From contig CAITUY010000092.1 of NCBI GenBank assembly GCA_903895695.1, positions 1 to 39,415 on the forward strand: 39,415 nt of DNA, written 5' to 3'. Positions 10,790 through 18,831 of the stretch are shown in pieces; within the stretch, counting starts at the first letter, position 1, and each line of letters opens with the position of its first letter. Made by a program: the position numbers and the translations under genes. Origin of the DNA: an uncultured bacterium (GTDB lineage Bacteria; Verrucomicrobiota; Kiritimatiellia; CAIKKV01; CAITUY01). The notes below the pieces were generated by a model that did no database searches, was not told where the DNA came from, and saw only the letters and a list, made by a program, of their open reading frames with translations.

Positions 10790-12092
10790 CTATACGGCCT
10801 GGCCCGGGGAAATGTTACAGAGCAACCGAGCCGCGTAGGCGCCGTCTACGCCGTCAACCGGCGGGAAACACCGGCGCTCGCCGTCCAGGCTGAAACCGCC
10901 GTGCGATTCGAGCCAGCCGCGGACCAGGCCTTCGCCTTCCTCGGGCTCGAGGCTGCACGTGCTGTAGACCAGCCGTCCGCCCGGCTTGACCACGGCTGCC
11001 GCGGCTGTCAGCAGGGCGTTTTGCGTCGCGGCCAGTCGCACGAGCCGTTCCGTCGAAAACCTCCACCGCGCGTCCGGCCGCCGCCGCAGTACCCCGGTGT
11101 TCGAGCACGGCACATCGAGCAGGACCGCGTCGTACGGGCCCGCCGCGTCGGCCGGAAGCGCCGTCAGGTCGGCTTCGTGCACCGATACCCACGGCAGGCG
11201 CAGGCGCTCGAGATTCTGTCGCAAGGCCGGCAGGCGGTCCGCATGCACATCCACGGCGACCAAGCCGCCAGAACCCTTCATGCGTTGCGCGATCGCCACG
11301 GTCTTGCCGCCCGGCGCCGCGCAGGCATCGAGGACTGATTCTCCGGGTTGTGGATCGAGAAGCTCCACGGCCGCCAAAGTGGACGGATCCTGCACGACAA
11401 ACAGGCCCTCCGCGTAGCCCGGCAGACCGCGCACGTCGGCACCCCGGGCCAGTGCAATATACCGATCCGGCGCGAACGGATGCGGCCCGGCCTCTACCCC
11501 GGCCCCCGCCAGGGACGTCACGAAGTCGTCCATGGCCACGCGTGACGGATCGATGCGCAGCACGAGCGGCGGCGGCCGGTTGTTCCATTCGCAGAGTTGC
11601 AGCGCGGCGGCTTCGCCGTGACGGGCCGTCCAGCGTTCCACTAGCGCATCTGGATGCGACAGCCGTATGCCGGGCTTCTGCGCTGCCAGGGCCGTTTGCA
11701 GGGGCGGTTCGCTCACGCAGGACGCGGCGGAATACGGCGTTGGCAAAGCCAGCCTGCCGCGCCGGGAACGCGCTCCGCACGGCGGCCACACTTTCGTTCA
11801 CGGCCGCATACTCGGCCCCGCTCATGAACCAGAGCTGGTATAGACCGGTCAGCAGGTAGGCCCGCAGGCCCTTATCCGGCGGCCGCTCGACGGCCTGCCT
11901 GAGCAGGAAATCCAGCGCCCGCCGCCACTTTACAGTGCCGAAAACCACCTCGGTCACGAACCCGCGGTCGCGATTGATCCCGTCCACGACGCGGTCAGGA
12001 AAGTCCCCTGTCTCCAGCCACCGGCGTACAATCTCCGCCGCCACACGGCGGGGACCGGCCGGAATAGGTTGCGCTTCTGTAGGTGTGTCCAT
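10790..12092 (-). pseudogene. rsmB: 16S rRNA m5C967 methyltransferase, frameshifted
   Basis: RsmB methylates C967 of 16S rRNA using SAM. The N-terminal NusB-like domain runs from MDTPTEAQPIPAGPRR to FANAVFRRVLRERT. The C-terminal methyltransferase domain continues in another frame from LQTALAAQKPGIRLSHPDA to the stop at 10790. It shows the SAM site (DACAAPGGKT), the catalytic Cys motifs (DVPCSNTG and the second Cys in YSTCSLEPEE) and a normal C-terminus. Both halves are intact and joining them gives a full-length protein. The break lies at a run of four C on the minus strand (11704-11701); dropping one base restores RERTALQTAL. The start chosen (12092) is where family similarity begins; no strong ribosome site is seen. 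It is either a recent inactivation or an assembly indel. The start lies 19 nt after the Smr-like gene. Confidence 0.85.
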
Positions 12093-12111
12093 AGTCAGGG
12101 GACAGATCATA

Positions 12112-12558
12112 TCACAGTTCGATGAACGTGATTCCCGGATTCTGCGCATCCGAGCGCTCACACTCGCGCAGCGACGGACACCGTTCCATCAATGACCGGC
12201 CGCCGATCGTAGCCCGCGAGTAGTTGTCGCCGGCCACGACCGATTTGACCTGCCGGGCGACCAGCTTGCGCTGCAGAAACGCACGGCAGGCGTCGCGCAG
12301 CTTGCCGCCCGTCCCACTGGAACCCCACCCGTGAATGAGCCGCATGACGCGGACCCCCGACTGCTTCGCCCGCGCCAGCTCGCCCTCGAGCCTTTCCAGC
12401 GCTTCATCGACCGAGGGACGGTTGGCCTCTATGTTGACCGTCCGCACACTATTTCCCGTTCGGACCTGCCCCCGTGTGAGTCGCTGCTGGGCCCCGCAGA
12501 ACCGGCATTGCAGCTCAAGGTCGGGAATCTCGTTCCCGCAGGTCTCACAGTCCTTCAT
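12112..12558 (-). CDS. Zinc-ribbon protein with Smr-like domain
   Basis: 148 residues. An N-terminal double CxxC ribbon (CETCGNEIPDLELQCRFCG) is followed by a linker and a domain like the C-terminal Smr domain of MutS2. The match is to helix DEALERLEGELARAKQSG, then strand VRVMRLIHGWGSSGTGGKLRD (the HGxG plus G-rich loop), then the final helix. The LDLHG motif normally found at the domain start is absent (VNIEANRP instead), so nuclease activity is doubtful. The start at 12558 overlaps the end of rlmN by 14 nt. It forms an rRNA-modification-like operon between rlmN and rsmB, so a role in RNA or ribosome handling is possible but inferred. Confidence 0.7.
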   Translation of the reverse strand: MKDCETCGNEIPDLELQCRFCGAQQRLTRGQVRTGNSVRTVNIEANRPSVDEALERLEGELARAKQSGVRVMRLIHGWGSSGTGGKLRDACRAFLQRKLVARQVKSVVAGDNYSRATIGGRSLMERCPSLRECERSDAQNPGITFIEL

Positions 12559-13627
12559 GGCCGACTCTCGTCTCTCGCTCACGCTGGCCGTCTTGCGTCC
12601 TAAGCCGCAATTGCCCGCAGGCCGCCTGGATATCGGTTCCCTTGGAAGCGCGCAGCGTAGCGTTGATCCCCGCCTTGGCCAGCGTGTCGATGAACACGGT
12701 TGCCGTTCCCGGGGCCGGCGGCTCGCCGCGGAACCCCGCAACCGGGCTGAGCGGAATGAGGTTGACGCGGCAGGGAACCCCGCGGATCAACCGCGCCAGG
12801 GCCTCCGCGTGCTGCCGCAAGTCGTTCACGTTGCGAATGAGCGTGTACTCGAAGGTGATGATGCGACCTGTCGCGACCGCGTAGTCGGCGCAGACGCCCA
12901 TCAGGTCGGTCAGCGGGTAGGTGCGGTTGACGGGCATCAGCAGGGACCGCAGGTTATCGTCAGGCGCATGCAGGGACACCGAGAGTTCGACCTGCAGGTC
13001 TTCGCCGGCCAGGCGCCGGATCCCCGGAATCACGCCGTTCGTGCTGATTGTGATGTGGCGCGCGCCGATGCCCAGGCCGTCGGGATGATTCAGGATGCGG
13101 ACCGACTTGAGCACCTCGTCGTAGTTGTCGAAAGGTTCGCCCATGCCCATGTAGACGACGTTGCCCGGCCGCGCGCCCAGCTCGCGGTAGGCCAGCAACA
13201 CCTGGCCCACGATCTCGCCCGCGCCCAGGTGCCGAATGAAACCGCCTGTTCCGCTGGCACAGAAGGCGCAGGCGAACCGGCAGCCGACCTGGCTCGATAC
13301 GCACACCGTGTTATGGTCCCCGGTCGGGATCAGGACCTCCTCGATGCACTCGCCGTCGGCCAGGGCGCCAAGGATTTTGCGCGTGCCGGTTTCATCCCCT
13401 TCAACGGTCGTCGGTGTTACCGACTGCAGCGAGTAGTGGGCAGCCAGATACTCGCGCAACGCGTGCGGCAGGTTGCGCATCTCGGCCCAGTCCGACACCT
13501 GTTGCACGTAGAGCCAGCGCCAGACCTGCTTCGCCCGGTAGACCTCCTGGCCCGCCTCGCGACAGGCCTGCACCAGCTCGTCAAGCATCAGCCCGTGGAT
13601 CAGGTTCGTTGGTGCCGCTTTGGCCAT
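12545..13627 (-). CDS. rlmN: Dual-specificity 23S rRNA/tRNA adenine-C2 methyltransferase RlmN
   Basis: Radical-SAM enzyme that methylates C2 of A2503 in 23S rRNA and A37 of some tRNAs. The radical-SAM cluster motif CRFACAFC is present. Also seen are the family segments VYMGMGEPFDNYD, SLHAPDD and VNLIPLSP, and the C-terminal methyl-carrying cysteine in GTDIQAACGQLR. Length of about 360 aa is normal. The start at 13627 (MAKAAPTNL) is chosen because similarity begins there; a TTG 12 codons earlier is possible. Neither has a strong ribosome site. It heads the rlmN-Smr-rsmB operon and is divergent from the toxin-antitoxin pair. Confidence 0.95.
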   Translation of the reverse strand: MAKAAPTNLIHGLMLDELVQACREAGQEVYRAKQVWRWLYVQQVSDWAEMRNLPHALREYLAAHYSLQSVTPTTVEGDETGTRKILGALADGECIEEVLIPTGDHNTVCVSSQVGCRFACAFCASGTGGFIRHLGAGEIVGQVLLAYRELGARPGNVVYMGMGEPFDNYDEVLKSVRILNHPDGLGIGARHITISTNGVIPGIRRLAGEDLQVELSVSLHAPDDNLRSLLMPVNRTYPLTDLMGVCADYAVATGRIITFEYTLIRNVNDLRQHAEALARLIRGVPCRVNLIPLSPVAGFRGEPPAPGTATVFIDTLAKAGINATLRASKGTDIQAACGQLRLRTQDGQRERETRVGHEGL

Positions 13628-13689
13628 GGCATAACTGTCACCCACCGCGCCGCACGACGTCAACCATGGATTGACGAGGGAGGGAACTC

Positions 13690-13718
13690 TTGACCCATTT
13701 GTGCATTAATCGTATTAT
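13690..13718 (+). promoter_or_regulatory. Near-consensus sigma70 promoter of the Phd/VapC operon, with ATTATC direct repeat
   Basis: TTGACC (13690-13695), 17-bp spacer, TATTAT (13713-13718), 27 bp before the antitoxin ATG, which is preceded by AAGGAG. A direct repeat ATTATC (13714-13719 and 13722-13727, 8-bp period) overlaps the -10 box. This is a plausible operator for antitoxin autoregulation. The promoter is strong by pattern; the operator is inferred. Confidence 0.7.
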
Positions 13719-13744
13719 CTGATTATCAGGCAGAAGGAGACGCG

Positions 13745-14026
13745 ATGGACACAATCACCCTAACGGTTACGGAAGCGGCGCGACATTTTTCTGATTATAT
13801 CGGTCGGGTCGCGTACCGACACGAATCGTTTGTTTTGTGCAAAGGCAAGAAGCCGGTGGCGGAGCTTCGCCCGTTGCCCACTGGCAGACGACTCGGGGAC
13901 CTTCCGGGTCTGCTCCGGTCACTGCCCCACCTATCAAAACAGGACGCGGTCGCCTTCGCGCGTGACGTTGAAACGTCTCGCAAAGCCATCGCCGTCGACA
14001 AGCCGAGGGATCCATGGGAATCCTGA
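13745..14026 (+). CDS. Phd/YefM-type antitoxin
   Basis: 93 residues. The N-terminal Phd/YefM fold (ITLTVTEAARHFSDYIGRVA, then ESFVLCKGKKPVAELRPL) forms a DNA-binding dimer that represses its own operon. The C-terminal half (from about residue 45) is the segment expected to wrap the toxin. AAGGAGA lies 6 nt before the ATG. It overlaps the downstream PIN toxin gene by 13 nt, the usual antitoxin-first arrangement. Confidence 0.85.
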   Translation: MDTITLTVTEAARHFSDYIGRVAYRHESFVLCKGKKPVAELRPLPTGRRLGDLPGLLRSLPHLSKQDAVAFARDVETSRKAIAVDKPRDPWES

Positions 14027-14418
14027 TCGACAGCAGCGTCCTGATCAACATCGAGCGAGCAGGGATGGACTTGTCGGCTTGCATCCTTGGACATGAGGAG
14101 GAGGATGCATTCCTTTCCGTCATCTCCGCCAGTGAGTTGCTGCACGGCGTCCAGCGGGCGACGGACGCCAGGACAAGAGCCAGACGGCTCGCCTTTGTGG
14201 AGGGGGTCCTCGCCGCCATTCCCGTACTGTCGATCGACACGGCAACAGCCCGCTCTCACGCGTTGTTGTGGGCTGACCTGGCACGACGCGGCGAGATGAT
14301 CGGCGTTCACGACTCCTGGCTGGCAGCCGCCTGTCTCGCCCACGGCCTCCGACTTGCAACCGGCAACCTCAGAGAGTTCCGACGGGTGCCCGGGCTCGAA
14401 GTCGCCGAATGGCATTAG
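14014..14418 (+). CDS. vapC: VapC-type PIN-domain ribonuclease toxin
   Basis: 134 residues, the normal PIN toxin length. Acidic metal-binding residues are in place: Asp in the N-terminal LIDSSVLI strand, Glu in SASELLHGV, Asp in GVHDSWLAAACL, and Asn in ATGNLREF. GAGGG lies just before the ATG, inside the 3' end of the antitoxin gene. It is predicted to cleave tRNA or rRNA when free of antitoxin. No damage to the reading frame is seen. Confidence 0.88.
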   Translation: MGILIDSSVLINIERAGMDLSACILGHEEEDAFLSVISASELLHGVQRATDARTRARRLAFVEGVLAAIPVLSIDTATARSHALLWADLARRGEMIGVHDSWLAAACLAHGLRLATGNLREFRRVPGLEVAEWH

Positions 14419-14516
14419 GTCTTCCGCACGTTCTTCTGGACGCCGGGCGGTGCCTTGCGCTACCATTTCACGCCTTTCCATTGGACAACCGTAGATTAAG
14501 AGAGGAAGTTGAGCAA

Positions 14517-15599
14517 ATGGCCAAGACCTACAAGATCGCCGTGATCGCCGGCGACGGAACCGGACCCGAAGTGGTGCGCGAAGGCGTCAAGGTGTTGAAT
14601 GTGGCGGCCGCCAAGGGCGGTTTCAAGCTGGACCTGGTGAACTTCGATTTCGGCGGCGCCCGGTACCTGAAGACAGGGGAAGCCCTACCCGACTCCGCCT
14701 CGGCCGAGATGAAGAAGTTTGACGCCATCTATCTGGGCGCCATCGGCCATCCGGACGTGAAGCCCGGCATTCTCGAAAAGGGTATTCTGCTGCGCCTGCG
14801 CTTCGAGCTGGACCAGTACATCAACCTGCGTCCCGTCCACCTGTACCCCGGCGTCGAGACGCCTCTCAAGGACAAGGGACCCAAGGACATCGACTATGTG
14901 GTGGTGCGCGAAAACTCGGGCGACGTCTATACCGGCGTCGGCGGAATCATGATGAAGGGCACGCCGCACGAGGTGGCTGTGCAGAACATGATTTACAGCC
15001 GCGCCCAGGTTGACCGGTGCCTGCGCTGGGCGTTCAACTACACCCGCAAGTGCGGCAAGAAGGCCCGCGGCGTCGGCCCGGATAACACCCTGGCCCTCGT
15101 GGGCAAGACCAACGTACTGACCTACGTGTTCGACCTGTGGGAACGCGCGTTTCACGAGATGGGGCAGAAGGACTTCCCGGACATCAAGCGCGAGTATTAC
15201 CACGTGGACGCCACCTGCATGTGGATGGTCAAGAGCCCGGAGTGGTTCGACGTTATCGTCACGGCCAACCTGTTCGGCGATATCATCACGGACCTGGCCG
15301 CCATCACGCAGGGCGGGCTTGGCATCGCCGCCGGCGGCAATCTGAACCCCGAAGGCGTCAGCATGTTCGAGCCCATGGGCGGCTCGGCCCCGAAATACAC
15401 CGGCAAAAACGTAATCAACCCGCTGGCCGCGATCTGCGCCGGCATGATGATGCTGGAACATGTGGGCGAAGAAAAGGCGGCCCGTGCCATTGAAAAGGCC
15501 GTCATGGACGTGACCGGCACCAAGCTGAAGAGCCTGGCGGCGGGTCGCATGGGGTACTCGACCACCGAGGTCGGCGACCTCGTGGCCGAGCGCGTGTAG
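14517..15599 (+). CDS. Isocitrate/isopropylmalate dehydrogenase-family protein (LeuB-like)
   Basis: 360 residues, NAD-dependent beta-decarboxylating dehydrogenase. Conserved pieces are AVIAGDGTGPEVV at the N-terminus, the substrate arginines in LLRLRFELDQYINLRPV, then VVRENSGDVYTG (Arg and Tyr), GKTNVLTYVFDLW (Lys), and the metal aspartates in YHVDATCMWM and NLFGDIITDLAA. The cofactor loop is GGSAPKYTGKNVINPLA. The RENSGD motif lies between the LeuB and isocitrate/tartrate dehydrogenase patterns, so the exact substrate is uncertain; 3-isopropylmalate is the best guess. The start at 14517 has AGAGGA upstream. An earlier in-frame ATG lies inside vapC. It is followed 19 nt later by asd, suggesting an amino-acid biosynthesis operon ended by the terminator at 16661. 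Confidence 0.8.
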   Translation: MAKTYKIAVIAGDGTGPEVVREGVKVLNVAAAKGGFKLDLVNFDFGGARYLKTGEALPDSASAEMKKFDAIYLGAIGHPDVKPGILEKGILLRLRFELDQYINLRPVHLYPGVETPLKDKGPKDIDYVVVRENSGDVYTGVGGIMMKGTPHEVAVQNMIYSRAQVDRCLRWAFNYTRKCGKKARGVGPDNTLALVGKTNVLTYVFDLWERAFHEMGQKDFPDIKREYYHVDATCMWMVKSPEWFDVIVTANLFGDIITDLAAITQGGLGIAAGGNLNPEGVSMFEPMGGSAPKYTGKNVINPLAAICAGMMMLEHVGEEKAARAIEKAVMDVTGTKLKSLAAGRMGYSTTEVGDLVAERV

Positions 15600-15618
15600 C
15601 CGAGAACGGAGCATGGTC

Positions 15619-16638
15619 ATGAAGCAGTACAACGTCTGTGTGGTCGGGATCGGCGCGGTCGGCACCGAAATGGTGCGACTGCTCAAGCGCCGGAACTTCC
15701 CGGTCAAGTCCCTTGTCATCCTCGCGCGCTCCGAGCGCACCGAGACGATCGACGGCGACCCCTATCCCGTCAAGGTGGCCCAACCGGACGCGTTCACGGG
15801 CATGGACTTCGCGTTCTTCGCGGGGACCGAGGGCGCCAAGGGCGCCTCACAGACGCTCGGGTGGGAAGCCGTGAAGCGCGGTTGCGTCGTTATCGACAAT
15901 GGCGACGATTTCCGGATGGACCCGCGCGTTCCACTGGTCGTGCCCGAGATCAACCCGGAGGCATTGAAAGAGCACCAGGGCTTCATCGCGAACCCGAACT
16001 GCAGCACGATCATCGCGCTGATGCCGCTGGCCGAACTGCACAAGGCTGCCAGGCTCCGGCGCCTGATCGCGAGCACGTACCAGGCGGTCTCCGGCACCGG
16101 CGGAGCCGCGATTCGCGAACTTGACGCGCAGACCCGTGCGTGGGTGGCCGGGCAGCCGCTCCCGCGCGAGGTCTACCCACACCCGATCGCATTCAACCTG
16201 ATTCCCTGCGTGGGTTCATTCAAGGACGAATCGGGCGAGAGCACCGAAGAAGTCAAGATGCGCCGCGAGACGCACAAGATTCTCGGCGATGCCTCGATCC
16301 GCGTCTCGACGACGTGCGTTCGCGTGCCGGTGTTCAACGCACACAGCATTTCGATCAATGCCGAGTTCGAGAAACCGCTCTCGCCGGACGAAGCCCGGGC
16401 ACTGCTGGCCAAGGCTCCTGGCGTGACGGTCGTGGACGATCCCAAGCAAGCCGTTTATCCCATGCCTCTGGACGCATCGGGTAAGTACGACGTGCTCGTC
16501 GGCCGAATCCGCCGCGACCCCACCGTCGAGAATGGACTCGCGCTGTGGTGCGCCGGCGACAACATCTGGAAAGGCGCGGCTCAAAACGCCATCCAGATTG
16601 CCGAGGTCATGGTGCAACGAGGCTGGATTCGCCGGTAA
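15619..16638 (+). CDS. asd: Aspartate-semialdehyde dehydrogenase
   Basis: Reduces aspartyl phosphate to aspartate semialdehyde with NADPH, for the Lys/Thr/Met/DAP branch. 339 residues. NADP loop GIGAVGTEMV is at the N-terminus. Catalytic Cys lies in ANPNCSTIIA (about residue 128). Substrate segments include YQAVSGTGGAA and PHPIAFNLIPCVGSF, and the catalytic His is in RVPVFNAHS. The start at 15619 is preferred over the ATG two codons earlier because GGAG lies 7 nt upstream. It is last in the leuB-like/asd operon and followed by a strong intrinsic terminator. Confidence 0.95.
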   Translation: MKQYNVCVVGIGAVGTEMVRLLKRRNFPVKSLVILARSERTETIDGDPYPVKVAQPDAFTGMDFAFFAGTEGAKGASQTLGWEAVKRGCVVIDNGDDFRMDPRVPLVVPEINPEALKEHQGFIANPNCSTIIALMPLAELHKAARLRRLIASTYQAVSGTGGAAIRELDAQTRAWVAGQPLPREVYPHPIAFNLIPCVGSFKDESGESTEEVKMRRETHKILGDASIRVSTTCVRVPVFNAHSISINAEFEKPLSPDEARALLAKAPGVTVVDDPKQAVYPMPLDASGKYDVLVGRIRRDPTVENGLALWCAGDNIWKGAAQNAIQIAEVMVQRGWIRR

Positions 16639-16660
16639 GTACCAGTCCGCGAAAAACCAA

Positions 16661-16690
16661 AAGCCGTCTCCCCGCGGAGACGGCTTTTTT
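16661..16690 (+). terminator. Strong rho-independent terminator after asd, probably bidirectional
   Basis: Perfect 11-bp stem (16661-16671 with 16676-16686), 4-nt loop CCGC, followed by a T-run. On the minus strand the stem is followed by TTTTGGTTTTTC, so it can also end transcription of the convergent lipoprotein gene. Confidence 0.93.
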
Positions 16691-16737
16691 GTTACTCCGG
16701 CGACGTCCTCACAACCGCCCGGAGTTCCAGCGAATGC

Positions 16738-16938
16738 CTACTGTTGGCCGTTGAATCCCGGAATCGACGGGGCGCCTTCCCAGTCTTGGGGTTGATTCCA
16801 CGGCATGTCGGAGTCCATGGATGCGCACCCGGCCAAGACCGCCAGCGCAGCCAGACACAACAGGAAGGCAGCCCATGAAAAGGTTGAAGTCACCAACCGC
16901 CGGGCCCGGCGCGGGAAGTCTGAAGAGGAAGTCACCAT
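16738..16938 (-). CDS. Small lipoprotein
   Basis: 66 residues. A basic N-terminus (FPRRARRLV) precedes a hydrophobic segment ending in a lipobox (AVLAGC, Cys about residue 38), then a short acidic/proline-rich mature part (about 28 residues). The N-region before the signal is long, so a start inside it (GTG or internal) cannot be excluded. It lies 27 nt downstream of the coiled-coil protein gene on the same strand and faces the asd terminator. No named family. Confidence 0.6.
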   Translation of the reverse strand: MVTSSSDFPRRARRLVTSTFSWAAFLLCLAALAVLAGCASMDSDMPWNQPQDWEGAPSIPGFNGQQ

Positions 16939-16965
16939 GACCGTTCGGGCCGGCCCGACCCGCCA

Positions 16966-17928
16966 TCAATAGAAGACGTAGTCGCCCTTCTTCGGCGGCG
17001 ATTGCTGCCAGTCGAGAAGAATCTCGCCCACGGCGAAGTTGCGGTCGGCAATGACTTCCGAAACGCGCAATTTGCCAATCAGCTTGTCCTTGCGCTGAAT
17101 GGTGAGATCGGTCAACGGGATGATCTTGGCCGGCGGCGGCAGGACGTCCACAACCACGAAATTCCAGTTTGTGTTGACCAGCAGGATCTGGCCCTGCAAG
17201 CCCGGCGGCGGCGCATTGGTGTCGCCCCCGCCCTGGCAGACCGCCAAATCCTTCTGGAGCTTTTCGACGTACCGTTTGGTGGCATCGAGCTGAGTTTCCC
17301 GGTCGCTCAACTTGTCGGTGAGTTTGCCAATCTCGGCGACCTGCTTCTCCGACTTGGCTTCGCAGGCCTCGTCCTTCTGGGTCAACTCCTCGATGCTGGC
17401 CTTCTTCTTCTCAATGTCCTGCTTGGCGACGTCGAGATCGTCGGACGTCTTTTTGAGGGTATCCTTGGTCTGCGACAGATCGCCCTGCGTCTTGACCAAC
17501 GTGTTGCTCGTATCGGATAGAGTAGTACGGGTCTGCTCGAGACCCGTGCGGGTGTCGTTGAGCCGGCTGTATTGTAATTCGGCCTTGGTGGCGATGTCTT
17601 TCAGCACGGCGTCCATCGTGTTGGAGCCTGTCGTCAGCTTCGCGCCGGTGGCATCCTTGACAATCTTGCCGGCGGGATCGCGCTGGTAGAAGGCCTTGAG
17701 CTGGTCCTCAGTGACCTGCATGTGGGGCAAGTCGCGGGCGGCCAGGTCGACGTTGGTTTCAGCCGGCACGACCTCGATGGTCTTGGCGATCTGCGTCGTG
17801 TACCGGGCCAGCATCAAATCACGGCCCTTCAGTTCCTCGCGCTGCTTGAAAAGCACGACCTCAAAGGTCAGCGCGACGGCGCTCAAAACGAGCACCAGAA
17901 CCACGAGCACTTTCAAGACCTTGTCCAT
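16966..17928 (-). CDS. Membrane-anchored coiled-coil protein of unknown function
   Basis: 320 residues. There is an N-terminal transmembrane anchor (VLKVLVVLVLVLSAVALTFE, residues 4-23). Residues about 105-225 are strongly heptad-patterned coiled coil, rich in Thr/Asp/Lys with repeated SDT/KTQGDLSQTKDTLKK-like units. The C-terminal beta-rich domain (GLQGQILLVNTNWNFVVVDV to KKGDYVFY) resembles the C-terminal domain of FlgT-like proteins, where 'G.i..v......v..l.i.R.......l.v..v' recurs. It is probably extracytoplasmic. Upstream lies the LRR lipoprotein (86 bp), downstream the small lipoprotein. Envelope role inferred. Confidence 0.65.
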   Translation of the reverse strand: MDKVLKVLVVLVLVLSAVALTFEVVLFKQREELKGRDLMLARYTTQIAKTIEVVPAETNVDLAARDLPHMQVTEDQLKAFYQRDPAGKIVKDATGAKLTTGSNTMDAVLKDIATKAELQYSRLNDTRTGLEQTRTTLSDTSNTLVKTQGDLSQTKDTLKKTSDDLDVAKQDIEKKKASIEELTQKDEACEAKSEKQVAEIGKLTDKLSDRETQLDATKRYVEKLQKDLAVCQGGGDTNAPPPGLQGQILLVNTNWNFVVVDVLPPPAKIIPLTDLTIQRKDKLIGKLRVSEVIADRNFAVGEILLDWQQSPPKKGDYVFY

Positions 17929-18014
17929 GAGGCTCCCCTGTCGAAAGCTAGTTGCACTTGCGCGCCACTATGCAACGCGCCTTCCGAGCCTGTCAACGAA
18001 AATTGGCTCTTGTA

Positions 18015-18821
18015 TCACTCCACGACCATTATATGCGGCAGCAGTCGCCGCACTCTCTGGATTTCCGCCTGTGGCAGGCTGTTGCCGGTCACCGTCAGAA
18101 CTTTCAGGGCGCCCAGCCGGCCAAAATCTTCCGGCAACCGCGTCAACCGGTTATGGCGGAGGTCGAGGCTTTCGAGGGACGATAGCGCGCACACTCCCTC
18201 GGGAAGTCGGGCGAGTTGGTTGGCCGCCAGGGCAAGAGTCTTCAGAGCGGTCAGCCCGCCGATTGTCGCGGGCAATTCCTGGAGCATGTTGTTATCGAGG
18301 TTGAGTATCTGCAGAGCCGACAGCGAACCGATAGTGTCCGGCAGTGAACGAATCTGGTTGCGGTTCAGGCTGAGCACGCGCAACACGCCTAACTTCCCGA
18401 GATCGGAGGGCAAGACGGTCAGGAGATTGTCGTCCAAGCTCAGGTATTCGAGGGTGCCGACCCGGCACACGACACCCGGCAAACGCTCGAGCCCACAGGC
18501 GTCCAAGCTGAGCCGCTTCAGGGTTTTCAAGTGCGCCAGGTCGTCGCCCAGGACAATCCGGGTATTTCCGTCCAGATAGATCTCGCTCAACAGGGGCAGT
18601 GCCGTCACGCCGGGCGGCAGTGCCGACAGATCCTGATTGCGCAGATTGAGCAGCGTCAGGTCGGGGGAGAGACGGGTCACCACCCGCTTGGTTGCCTGGG
18701 CGGGTTTGCCATCGGGGGGCATGACGACAGGTCCCCCGGCCTCCGGATACGCGCAACCGGCCAGCCATGCCAACGCCATCGCACCCAGGCCCGTACGGAT
18801 GCTCGTTTGGATCAATGTCAT
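18015..18821 (-). CDS. Leucine-rich-repeat lipoprotein
   Basis: 268 residues. The signal peptide ends in a lipobox (LAWLAGC, Cys about residue 23). Then come about seven to eight 23-residue leucine-rich repeats of the 'LP..ig.L..L..L.L..N.L..' type (for example LEYLSLDDNLLTVLPSDLGK and LESLDLRHNRLTRLPEDFGR). It is an outer or inner membrane lipoprotein predicted to bind protein or ligand on the concave LRR face. It lies 10 nt after nadB and is probably cotranscribed, though there is no obvious functional link. Confidence 0.85.
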   Translation of the reverse strand: MTLIQTSIRTGLGAMALAWLAGCAYPEAGGPVVMPPDGKPAQATKRVVTRLSPDLTLLNLRNQDLSALPPGVTALPLLSEIYLDGNTRIVLGDDLAHLKTLKRLSLDACGLERLPGVVCRVGTLEYLSLDDNLLTVLPSDLGKLGVLRVLSLNRNQIRSLPDTIGSLSALQILNLDNNMLQELPATIGGLTALKTLALAANQLARLPEGVCALSSLESLDLRHNRLTRLPEDFGRLGALKVLTVTGNSLPQAEIQRVRRLLPHIMVVE

Positions 18822-18831
18822 TGTGTGTCCC

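Noticed and set aside
14409..14516. 36-codon N-terminal extension of the LeuB-like protein
   Set aside because: It begins inside vapC, has no family similarity, and a better ribosome site precedes the ATG at 14517.
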